Assembly: GCA_046538375.1 (NCBI GenBank)
Contig: JBKHJA010000042.1
Coordinates: forward strand, 1 to 21,292
DNA from: JBKHJA01 sp046538375
GTDB taxonomy: Bacteria; Acidobacteriota; Aminicenantia; Aminicenantales; Aminicenantaceae
Direction of reading: 5' to 3'
DNA: 21,292 nucleotides
In this document: piece after piece, positions 7,334 to 13,878 of the stretch
How positions within the stretch are numbered: position 1 is the stretch's first letter
Layout: every line of letters begins with the position of its first letter
The notes under the pieces: generated by a model
What the model saw: the letters and a program-made list of their open reading frames with translations, nothing else
Databases searched by the model: none
What the model was told of the DNA's origin: nothing
Translations under genes and position numbers: made by a program

Positions 7334-8710
7334 ATGTATAAAGAATATCTGACTGTCTCCAACATCGTGGGGCCTCTGGTGATTGTGGAAAAAATCAGCG
7401 ATGTCAAATACGGTGAGCTGGTGGAGATTGAGAGTGAGCACGGAGTTTACCGGCGAGGCACGGTTCTCGATGTTTCCACAGATAGAGCCATCGTCCAGGT
7501 CTTTGAAGGGACGGTGGGGCTTGATGTGGATAAATCCCGGGTGAGATTTCTGGGCCGGTCTCAGCAGCTTGGTGTTTCAGAAGAGATTGTGGGCCGCATA
7601 TTCGACGGTTCAGGACGGCCCAAGGACAGAGGCCCTCAGATCATTGCCAAGAAGATGTTGGATATCAGCGGCAGCCCCATAAATCCCGACGCCCGAGATT
7701 ATCCTTCAGAATTCATCCAGACAGGAATATCGTCCATCGACGGGATGAACCCGCTGGTCAGGGGTCAGAAGCTTCCTCTTTTTTCTGGAAGCGGATTGCC
7801 TCATGCTCGGATTGCAGCCCAGATCGCTCGTCAATCCATGGTGTTGGGTCAAAAGGAGAAATTTGCTGTTGTGTTCGGGGCCATGGGGACCACTTTTGAG
7901 GAGGCCAACTTTTTCATCGAGGATTTCCGGAACACCGGAGCTTTAGAGAGGGCAGTCCTGTTTCTTAATCTGGCCAATGAGCCTCCCATCGAGCGGATCG
8001 CCACTCCCCGTTTGGCTTTGACCTGTGCTGAATATCTGGCTTTTGACCTGGATATGCATGTCCTGGTGATTCTGGTGGATATGTTGTTTTACGCGGAGGC
8101 TCTGCGGGAGATATCCGCTGCCCGCAAAGAGATTCCTGGTCGACGGGGATATCCTGGCTATCTTTACACCGACCTGGCCACCATGTATGAACGGGCAGGG
8201 AGAATCAAAAACGAGAAGGGATCTATCACCCTTATTCCCATATTGACCATGCCCGAAGATGATAAAACCCACCCCATCGCTGACCTGACTGGTTATATCA
8301 CCGAGGGACAGATCATGCTCAGCCGGGAGATTCACCGTAAGGGCATCTATCCCCCCATCGATGTTCTTCCCAGCTTGTCCCGTCTGAAGGATAAAGGAAT
8401 CGGAGAAGGCAAGACCCGGGAGGATCATGCCGATGTCCTCAACCAGCTTTTTGCCTGTTATGCCCGGGGGAAAGAAGCCCGGGAACTGGCCTTGATTCTC
8501 GGAGAAGCGGCATTGACAGATATGGATAAGATCTATTTGAAATTCGCCGATCTCTTCGAGGATGAATTCGTCGAACAAGGTGAAATCGAATCCCGTTCCA
8601 TCATTGATACCTTGGATTTGGGATGGAAACTTCTCCACACCGTTCCTCGGGGTGAACTCAAGAGGATCAGACCTGAGTATTTACAGAAGTATTATCCGGA
8701 AGAAAAATGA
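7334..8710 (+). CDS. atpB: V/A-type ATPase regulatory subunit B
   Basis: This 458-residue protein shares the fold of subunit A but lacks a functional P-loop: the equivalent segment reads FSGSGLPHARIAAQIARQ, as in other V/A B subunits. It forms the noncatalytic half of each A-B interface and supplies the arginine-finger side. Other family blocks are GRIFDGSGRPKD, FAVVFGAMG, VDMLFYAEALREISAARKE and GYPGYLYTDLATMYERAGR. The length is typical. An AGGAA site precedes the start. Its stop overlaps the start of subunit D in ATGA. Confidence 0.98.
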   Translation: MYKEYLTVSNIVGPLVIVEKISDVKYGELVEIESEHGVYRRGTVLDVSTDRAIVQVFEGTVGLDVDKSRVRFLGRSQQLGVSEEIVGRIFDGSGRPKDRGPQIIAKKMLDISGSPINPDARDYPSEFIQTGISSIDGMNPLVRGQKLPLFSGSGLPHARIAAQIARQSMVLGQKEKFAVVFGAMGTTFEEANFFIEDFRNTGALERAVLFLNLANEPPIERIATPRLALTCAEYLAFDLDMHVLVILVDMLFYAEALREISAARKEIPGRRGYPGYLYTDLATMYERAGRIKNEKGSITLIPILTMPEDDKTHPIADLTGYITEGQIMLSREIHRKGIYPPIDVLPSLSRLKDKGIGEGKTREDHADVLNQLFACYARGKEARELALILGEAALTDMDKIYLKFADLFEDEFVEQGEIESRSIIDTLDLGWKLLHTVPRGELKRIRPEYLQKYYPEEK

Positions 8711-9318
8711 GATTAGCTGTTAATCCCAACCGCATGGAACTCCTCCGTTTGCGCCGCCGGCTGGAACTGGCGGAAAGAGGACACAAACTTCTGAAGGACA
8801 AACTGGAAGAGATCATGCGCCGCTTCTTGGAAATCATAAAGAGGCTTTATGACCTTCAGGAAAAGGTCAGTGAGAAGATGGAAAAAATTTCCCTCTCCTT
8901 CGCCCTTGTTCGGGCTGGAAACTCCAGCCAAACATTGATGGATCTCATTCCAGAGGGAAAGTTGACTTTAGATTCCAGAAAGGAAAGGGTGTTTAACCTC
9001 ACCATTCCCAAATTTGAAATCAAGGAACTTGAAGTCTCTGAATATGACCTCATCAATACAGAAAGTGAACTGGATATCGGGATCAAGAAGTCCCTTCAGC
9101 TCCTTAAGGAAATGCTGGAGCTGGCTCGGTTGTGGAAAGCTGTGGAGCTTCTCTCTCATGAGATTGAGACTACCCGCCGTCGGGTTAATGCCCTAGAACA
9201 CATCTTGATTCCTAATATCAAAGAAACCATAACCTATATTTCAGGGCGTCTGGAGGAGATGGAGCGTTCCTACCAGGTCCAGTTGATGAGGGTCAAAGAA
9301 ATCGTTCGAAGCCATTAA
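8707..9318 (+). CDS. atpD: V/A-type ATPase central stalk subunit D
   Basis: This 203-residue protein begins VNPNRMELLRLRRRLELAERGHKLLKDK, the classic N-terminus of subunit D, followed by long amphipathic helices that form the rotating coiled-coil shaft inside A3B3. The C-terminal block ETTRRRVNALEHILIPNIK is also diagnostic. D and F transmit rotation to subunit C and the c-ring. The length is normal and the start overlaps subunit B by four bases. This is the last gene of the operon; the following gene converges on it from the other strand after a 75-base gap. No clear T-rich terminator is seen in that gap. Confidence 0.97.
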   Translation: MRLAVNPNRMELLRLRRRLELAERGHKLLKDKLEEIMRRFLEIIKRLYDLQEKVSEKMEKISLSFALVRAGNSSQTLMDLIPEGKLTLDSRKERVFNLTIPKFEIKELEVSEYDLINTESELDIGIKKSLQLLKEMLELARLWKAVELLSHEIETTRRRVNALEHILIPNIKETITYISGRLEEMERSYQVQLMRVKEIVRSH

Positions 9319-9393
9319 GGGGATGGTTCCATCTTGTAACAGATCCCTCTGGGACAAAGCCGAGAATCAGGAAGGAGCTGACACAAAGGGAGC

Positions 9394-9903
9394 TTATCCG
9401 TACTGGCTTTTATCATCCAGGATATCTCCTTCCTGCCAATCCTTGATCCAGTCCTTCACTCTAAAAATTTTCATTTTTCCGTCTGCTGTGGAGCAGATGA
9501 TCCGGTTGAGTCCTGCGTTGATGATCATTTTTTTGCATATGAAACAGGGAAAAGCGTTTATGGGTTCTTTCTTCCCGCAGATGCTGCCGTGGATGTACAT
9601 ATCGCCGCCGTACAGGCTCACTCCGGCACGAGCAGCGTTGATGATGGCGTTCTGTTCGGCATGAACGCTGCGGCACAGCTCGTAGCGGTGACCGTGAGGT
9701 ATATTGAGTTTATCTCTCAGGCAAAAACCATGTTCAAAGCTGTCCTTGGTTTTCCTGGGAGCACCCACATATCCTGTGGATATGATCTGGTCGCCCTGAA
9801 GGATGATGGCGCCTATGGAGCGGCGGAAGCAGGTGCTCCGTTTGGCCACTTCCTTGGCGATATTGAGATAGTATTCGTCCTTAGAGACTCTCTTTTTGAT
9901 CAT
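9394..9903 (-). CDS. Cytidine/deoxycytidylate deaminase family protein (dCMP deaminase-like, ComEB type)
   Basis: This 169-residue protein carries the zinc-deaminase signature: H81-A-E83 in SVHAEQNAIINAA, and C120-x-x-C123 in FPCFICKKMI. The region STGYVGAPR, then GFCLRDKLNIPHGHRYELCR, is typical of the dCMP deaminase/ComEB branch, which converts dCMP to dUMP for thymidylate synthesis. E83 is the expected proton shuttle; H81, C120 and C123 bind zinc. Its start overlaps the stop of the upstream P-loop kinase-like gene by four bases, so the two are probably translated together. Substrate (dCMP against another cytosine nucleotide) cannot be settled from motifs alone. Confidence 0.9.
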   Translation of the reverse strand: MIKKRVSKDEYYLNIAKEVAKRSTCFRRSIGAIILQGDQIISTGYVGAPRKTKDSFEHGFCLRDKLNIPHGHRYELCRSVHAEQNAIINAARAGVSLYGGDMYIHGSICGKKEPINAFPCFICKKMIINAGLNRIICSTADGKMKIFRVKDWIKDWQEGDILDDKSQYG

Positions 9904-10442
9904 AGCAATCTCTCCAGCTTTTTATGCAGCGCTTCGATGGTATGGTCGTTTTTTATGGTATAATCAGCAAGCTTCATGCAGTTTCTAAGCTGTTGACCAT
10001 GCTGGCGGTTGGTCATTTCTTGGGCTTCTTTTTTTATAAACTCATCAAGGGTAGAAGCCGACTCTTCTCTTCCTCTTTTTTTTACTCTCTGGTATCTTAA
10101 CTCAACGGAAGCGTCGACGGCCAGCAGGATAAAATTTTTTTGATTCCTCAAGAATTCCACTTCTTTGGGATTTCGGATGCTGTCTATCACAGCCTTTCCT
10201 TTGATTTTTTTCACCACCCGTCTTGCCAGGACATCCGGCCCGAATCTTTCTCTCAGCCGATTGCCCATCTGGATCAAATGATCACGACTGATTTTTTCTC
10301 CTCTTTTTTGTAGTTCTTCCCTGATCAAGTCAGAAAGCGAAAAATAGGCATAACTTCTTTTCTTAAAAAAAGCTGCCACTTCTCCTTTTCCGGCCCCGTT
10401 AGTCCCGGTCAGGCCGATAAGCCTCCATTCTCCTCTTTTCAT
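9900..10442 (-). CDS. P-loop nucleoside/nucleotide kinase-like protein
   Basis: This 180-residue protein has a Walker A motif GTNGAGKG (residues 13-20, K19). The residue after the lysine is Gly, as in adenylate kinases, rather than Ser/Thr as in dephospho-CoA kinase. Further blocks are LSDLIREEL, GNRLRERFGPDVLARR, VIDSIRNPKEVEFLR and an arginine-rich lid-like region near RVKKRGREE. This pattern resembles the UPF0200/AAA-type NMP-kinase-like proteins of unknown substrate. It lies one base after tatC and overlaps the dCMP deaminase-like gene by four bases, which hints at deoxynucleotide metabolism. Dephospho-CoA kinase is an alternative annotation, less likely given the motif and the context. 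Confidence 0.82.
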   Translation of the reverse strand: MKRGEWRLIGLTGTNGAGKGEVAAFFKKRSYAYFSLSDLIREELQKRGEKISRDHLIQMGNRLRERFGPDVLARRVVKKIKGKAVIDSIRNPKEVEFLRNQKNFILLAVDASVELRYQRVKKRGREESASTLDEFIKKEAQEMTNRQHGQQLRNCMKLADYTIKNDHTIEALHKKLERLL

Positions 10443-10443
10443 C

Positions 10444-11190
10444 CTACCCAGTTAAATTATCCTGTGAATCTTTCTTGCTTTTTTCTCTTTTTTTGCCGGC
10501 CCCATAGGCAATCAGAATGCTCAAGCCGTAAAGTCCCAGCATAGGGACAGCCAGAATGCTTTGATTGATGACATCTGGACTGGGAGTGATCACAGCGGCG
10601 ATGATGAACACCACCAGGACAGCATACTTGAAATTTTTTATCATCCAACGGGGAGTCACTATTCCCATCCGAGAGAGAAAGAAAATGAGGGTGGGCATTT
10701 CAAAAACTAAAGCTATTCCCAGCAGCAGCCTCAGGGCCAAGCTGAAGTACTGGTCCACGGTTATCACAGGTTGGAATTCACTGCCTATTTTCAGAAAAAA
10801 GTTGCAGGCAAAGGGAAAGGCCACAAAATAGCCGAACAGAGCTCCTGAGATAAAAAAGAAGGTGGTGAAGAACACAAAAGGATAAACATATTTTCTTTCT
10901 TTCTGATACAGGCCAGGAGCAATAAAGTACCATATTTGGAGAAAAATAAAAGGAGATGTGAAAAAGATGGCTGCCAAGAAAGAAACTTTGATGTACATCA
11001 TGAAAGGAGCTGTTAATGATGTGTAGGCCAGCTTTGCCCCCTCAGGAAGATACTTGGTTACGGGGCGGGAAAGGATTTTGTAGATGTCTTTGCTGAACAT
11101 CCAGGCCGGGATGACAGCCACCACCACGGCGATGAAGGAATAAAAGATTCTTTTTCTTAAATCTTCAAGATGTTCGAGGAAGGTCATCTC
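10444..11190 (-). CDS. tatC: Sec-independent (Tat) translocase subunit TatC
   Basis: This 248-residue, six-helix membrane protein is the Tat receptor that recognises twin-arginine signal peptides. It opens with MTFLEHLEDLRKRI, the canonical TatC N-terminus with its signal-peptide-binding glutamate, and contains ALVFEMPTLIFFLSRMGIV with the conserved membrane glutamate. I chose the start at 11190, one base after the tatA stop. The frame stays open back to 11286, but that extension is Lys/Ser-rich, lies within tatA and has no TatC features. An intermediate ATG at 11220 is also possible. The close spacing implies coupling with tatA. Confidence 0.95.
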   Translation of the reverse strand, partial: EMTFLEHLEDLRKRIFYSFIAVVVAVIPAWMFSKDIYKILSRPVTKYLPEGAKLAYTSLTAPFMMYIKVSFLAAIFFTSPFIFLQIWYFIAPGLYQKERKYVYPFVFFTTFFFISGALFGYFVAFPFACNFFLKIGSEFQPVITVDQYFSLALRLLLGIALVFEMPTLIFFLSRMGIVTPRWMIKNFKYAVLVVFIIAAVITPSPDVINQSILAVPMLGLYGLSILIAYGAGKKREKSKKDSQDNLTG

Positions 11191-11191
11191 G

Positions 11192-11437
11192 TCAGGGGAT
11201 TTTTTCGCCTTCCTCATTCTCTTGGATGTCCTTTTCGATTTCTTGCTTGATATCTTTGAATTCTTCAGTTTGGATTTCTTCTTCAATTTTTTCCTTGATT
11301 TCGTCCGAAGTTTTTCTGAATTCTCTGAGTGCTCTTCCTATAGAGCGGCCTACCTCGGGGAGCTTTTTCGGCCCGAATATCAGAAGGGCAATGACCAGAA
11401 TTATCAGTAATTCAGGAAATCCTATGTTTCCAAACAT
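11192..11437 (-). CDS. tatA: Sec-independent (Tat) translocase subunit TatA
   Basis: This 81-residue protein has the standard TatA layout: a short N-terminus (MFGNIGFPE), one membrane helix (LLIILVIALLIF), the hinge GPKKLPEVGRSIG, an amphipathic helix (RALREFRKTSDEI) and an acidic Glu/Lys-rich tail. TatA oligomers form the transport path for folded proteins. I chose the ATG at 11437 rather than the longer frame from 11482, because the extra 15 residues are polar and unlike TatA and would begin ahead of the predicted promoter start. No separate tatB is seen, so this is probably a minimal TatA-TatC system. It is the first gene of a four-gene minus-strand operon. Confidence 0.95.
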   Translation of the reverse strand: MFGNIGFPELLIILVIALLIFGPKKLPEVGRSIGRALREFRKTSDEIKEKIEEEIQTEEFKDIKQEIEKDIQENEEGEKIP

Positions 11438-11467
11438 GCTGTTCTCTAACCGGCTGTGGCTATTGGA

Positions 11468-11496
11468 AATATAGCCCTTCAATCAGTATAAGTCAA
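11468..11496 (-). promoter_or_regulatory. Promoter of the tatA-tatC-kinase-deaminase operon
   Basis: On the minus strand, TTGACT (11496-11491) and TATATT (11473-11468) are separated by exactly 17 bases. Transcription would begin near 11461, leaving a leader of about 24 nt before the chosen tatA ATG. The near-consensus boxes and ideal spacing make this one of the better promoters in the window. Confidence 0.65.
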
Positions 11497-11549
11497 TACC
11501 AACAGGATGAGATGCATCCATTCCTCAAAAACTTTATCTAAAGTCAGGG

Positions 11550-11565
11550 TATATCATGAGATATA
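11550..11565. repeat. 16-bp palindrome in the divergent control region
   Basis: TATATC (11550-11555) and GATATA (11560-11565) are perfect inverted arms around ATGA. The element lies between the divergent tatA and protease promoters, about 54 bases upstream of the tatA -35 box. It has the size of a dimeric repressor or activator site, but it is AT-rich and could be chance. Confidence 0.35.
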
Positions 11566-11576
11566 TTCCCTCTCTC

Positions 11577-11685
11577 CACGGAAACGGATAATCTTCCCAT
11601 GGTGAGAAAACATTTCCAAAACCGTGCTGACGACCCCCCCACCCTCACCCCCTATCACGGAAAAAGGAATGCTTACCCATGGTGA
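11577..11685. repeat. Imperfect 30-bp direct repeat pair
   Basis: Copy 1 spans 11577-11605 and copy 2 spans 11656-11685. Both begin with CACGGAAA and end with the identical decamer CCCATGGTGA (11596-11605 and 11676-11685), with a partly matching middle. The copies are about 80 bases apart, close to eight DNA turns. Copy 2 ends eight bases before the protease -35 box. Between them is a C-rich stretch with a run of seven C. They could be paired regulator sites or a decayed tandem duplication. Confidence 0.5.
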
Positions 11686-11692
11686 CCGCGGC

Positions 11693-11721
11693 TTTACAAT
11701 ACTTGAGGGGTCTGCTAGTAT
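11693..11721 (+). promoter_or_regulatory. Promoter of the S41 protease gene
   Basis: TTTACA (11693-11698) and TAGTAT (11716-11721) are separated by 17 bases. A start near 11728 would leave a leader of about 20 nt before the chosen ATG at 11747. The other 300-odd bases between tatA and this gene contain the opposing promoter, the palindrome and the direct repeats, and no gene that I can support. Confidence 0.5.
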
Positions 11722-11746
11722 AAAAATTGATTTTTATCGGGTCAAA

Positions 11747-13321
11747 ATGAAAAGAAGACTAGTCCTTTCCATCCTTTTAATCCTGATCCTCATCATTGTT
11801 CCTTCCTGGGATGAAGACATTTGGAATCAGTCTTTACAGAAAACTTCATCCATCGTTTCCCTGGTAGAAGAAAATTATTATAGAGATATTAACCGGGAGG
11901 AGCTTATCTATTCTTCCATAGAGGGACTTCTTCATACTTTGGACCCCCATTCCTATTTTCTGGATCCTGATCATTTCCACCGTCTGAGAGAATCGCACAC
12001 TGGGAAATATTATGGATTGGGAATCATGATCCAGAAACAGGAAGAGCGGTTAGTGGTTATTTCCCCCATCGAGGGTACCCCAGCATACAGGATGGGCATT
12101 CAGGCCGGGGATGTGATTTCTCACATCAACGGTGAGAGCACCAAGCCCATAAGCAGCTTCGAGGCCATGCAGAGACTGAGAGGACAAAAAGGCACCAAGG
12201 TGACCATCACCATTACCAGGGAGGGCCTGGAAAAGCCCTTTGACTTGACCATAGTGAGGGAGGAAATTTCGCTTCAAAGTGTTCCCTATGCCTTTATTTT
12301 CCAGGATGGAGTGGGATACATATTTATCCGAAACTTTTCTTCCACCACCACCAAAGAATTTGAAGAAAAGATGGAGTCGCTGATCCAGCAGGGGATGGAA
12401 AAACTGATACTCGATCTAAGAGGAAATGGGGGAGGAACTTTTGCTCAATCAGTGGAGATTGCCGACGAGTTTTTGCCTAAAGGAGCTTTAGTGGTTTCCA
12501 TAAAAGGACGAAATCCCTACTACAACGGAGAATACAGCGCTAGGCGCAGCAACCAGTACGAAGACATTCCCTTGGTAGTTCTGATAGATAGAGGAAGCGC
12601 TAGTGCTCCGGAGATTGTCAGTGGGGCCATTAAAGATAACGACAGAGGATTCATCGTGGGTGAAAATTCATTTGGCAAAGGCTTGGTGCAGACAGTATTC
12701 CGGTTGGGCCCTGATATTGCCATGGCCCTGACCACAGCCAAATATTTTACTCCCAGCGGCCGGTCCATCCAGAGGGACTATTCTTCGCTGGAGGACTACC
12801 TGTTGAGTAAAGATATTCCTCAAGAAGAGAGAGAGGTGAGATATACATCTAAAGGAAGAAAAGTCCTGGGGCAGGGGGGGATTTCTCCTGATTTCGAAAT
12901 GGATTTTTCTTTCCATAATCTGACCTCCACTCTCCTGCTCAAAGGAGCTTTTTTCAGGTACGGCCGAAATTTCGCCGCCAAGAAGACCCCTCTGTCAAAG
13001 GATATGATCTTTCCAAGCGAGAAAAAGACTTCTCCAGCAGCGTGGGAAGAAAAAGAGACTGTGGACAAGGATTTGGCTGTCGACTCCCGGATCATTCAGG
13101 ATTTTAAGCACTATCTTAAGGAAAATGAAATTTCTTGCAGTCCCCAGCAGTTTGAAGATTCCTTGAAAGAGATAAAAAGAGAATTGAAGAGAGAGATATT
13201 CTCTTCCCTGTGGGGGATCGAAGAAGGGATAAAAGCCTACAGAGAAAGCGATCCAGTGGTTTTGAAGGCCCTCCAGGTCCTGCCCGAGGCAGAGAAGCTG
13301 ATCAAAGGACCCAGTTCCTGA
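11747..13321 (+). CDS. C-terminal processing peptidase, S41 family (CtpA/CtpB-like)
   Basis: This 524-residue serine protease has an N-terminal signal peptide or membrane anchor (MKRRLVLSILLILILIIVPS), a helical segment, a PDZ domain at about residues 88-160 (GIMIQKQEERLVVISPIEGT, then GIQAGDVISHING) and the S41 catalytic core. S286 in GSASAPE and K311 in SFGKGLVQ form the Ser-Lys dyad; their 25-residue spacing equals that of Bacillus subtilis CtpB (S309/K334). The enzyme should act outside the membrane on C-termini of exported proteins. I chose the ATG at 11747, where the signal peptide begins; the frame is open back to a GTG at 11624 but that extension is Pro/Thr-rich and precedes the predicted promoter start. 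The C-terminal 120 residues are charged and helical. Confidence 0.93.
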   Translation: MKRRLVLSILLILILIIVPSWDEDIWNQSLQKTSSIVSLVEENYYRDINREELIYSSIEGLLHTLDPHSYFLDPDHFHRLRESHTGKYYGLGIMIQKQEERLVVISPIEGTPAYRMGIQAGDVISHINGESTKPISSFEAMQRLRGQKGTKVTITITREGLEKPFDLTIVREEISLQSVPYAFIFQDGVGYIFIRNFSSTTTKEFEEKMESLIQQGMEKLILDLRGNGGGTFAQSVEIADEFLPKGALVVSIKGRNPYYNGEYSARRSNQYEDIPLVVLIDRGSASAPEIVSGAIKDNDRGFIVGENSFGKGLVQTVFRLGPDIAMALTTAKYFTPSGRSIQRDYSSLEDYLLSKDIPQEEREVRYTSKGRKVLGQGGISPDFEMDFSFHNLTSTLLLKGAFFRYGRNFAAKKTPLSKDMIFPSEKKTSPAAWEEKETVDKDLAVDSRIIQDFKHYLKENEISCSPQQFEDSLKEIKRELKREIFSSLWGIEEGIKAYRESDPVVLKALQVLPEAEKLIKGPSS

Positions 13322-13355
13322 ATAGAGTCTTTTTCCTTCCAACTCCACATAAATA

Positions 13356-13384
13356 TTTCCTCCGGATGATGGTTCTTGTATAAT
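13356..13384 (+). promoter_or_regulatory. Promoter of rpiB-glyA
   Basis: A perfect -10 TATAAT (13379-13384) lies 26 bases before the rpiB start, with only a weak -35 (TTTCCT, 13356-13361) at 17-base spacing. Transcription from about 13391 leaves room for the AAGGAGG ribosome-binding site at 13396-13402. Confidence 0.5.
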
Positions 13385-13409
13385 AAATGGCCGAGAAAGG
13401 AGGCAGAGA

Positions 13410-13874
13410 ATGAGGATTGCTTTGGCTTCTGATCATGGGGGTTATGATCTAAAAAAAGGCATTTTTTCCTATCTTCGGAAAAAAGGAATAGATTGTGAGG
13501 ATTTTGGCTGTGGTCCCGGAGAGGAGGTGGATTATGTAGATTTTGGGGAAAAAGCCGCAGTCAAAGTTTCGTCAGGGGAATATGAACGAGCTATCCTGGT
13601 TTGCGGCACAGGCCTGGGAATGGCGATGGTGGCCAACAAACACAGAGGAGTGAGGGCCACTGCCTGCTGGGATGAGTATTCCGCTGAGATGAGTCGAAAA
13701 CATAACGATTCAAACTGTTTAACCTTGGGGGGGAGAGTGATCCCTCTGGATGAGGCCCTGGCTGTAGTCAAGGTTTGGATGGAAACCGAATTTGAGGGGG
13801 GGCGGCATCAAAGAAGAATTGATAAGATCAATCATATAGAAGAGAAGAATTTTAAACCCAAACAGGAGGAATAA
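13410..13874 (+). CDS. rpiB: Ribose-5-phosphate isomerase B
   Basis: This 154-residue enzyme of the RpiB/LacAB family interconverts ribose-5-phosphate and ribulose-5-phosphate in the pentose phosphate pathway. It starts with MRIALASDHGGYDLK (substrate-binding H9), and has the catalytic cysteine C65 and T67 in VCGTGLGMAM, corresponding to C66 and T68 of Escherichia coli RpiB. RKHND with H98 matches the E. coli H99 region, and LGGRVIP follows. The length is standard. A strong AAGGAGG site precedes the start, and the SHMT-like gene follows after four bases, so they are cotranscribed. RpiB supplies ribose-5-phosphate for nucleotide synthesis, compatible with the purine genes downstream. Confidence 0.95.
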   Translation: MRIALASDHGGYDLKKGIFSYLRKKGIDCEDFGCGPGEEVDYVDFGEKAAVKVSSGEYERAILVCGTGLGMAMVANKHRGVRATACWDEYSAEMSRKHNDSNCLTLGGRVIPLDEALAVVKVWMETEFEGGRHQRRIDKINHIEEKNFKPKQEE

Positions 13875-13878
13875 GCAG

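Noticed and set aside
7943..8638. Minus-strand open frame of 231 codons within atpB
   Set aside because: It lies entirely opposite the well-supported subunit B gene and shows no family features; it is a shadow of its codon pattern.
9319..9393. Possible bidirectional terminator between atpD and the deaminase gene (GATGG-TT-CCATC)
   Set aside because: The stem is short, the loop only two bases and no T-tract follows on either strand.
11191..11286. TatC start at 11286 (TTG) giving a 280-residue protein
   Set aside because: The extra residues come from the tatA tail read in another frame and precede the canonical MTFLEHLEDLRKR start.
11624..11746. N-terminal extension of the S41 protease from a GTG at 11624
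   Set aside because: It precedes the predicted transcription start, is Pro/Thr-rich, overlaps the direct repeat, and would bury the signal peptide inside the protein.
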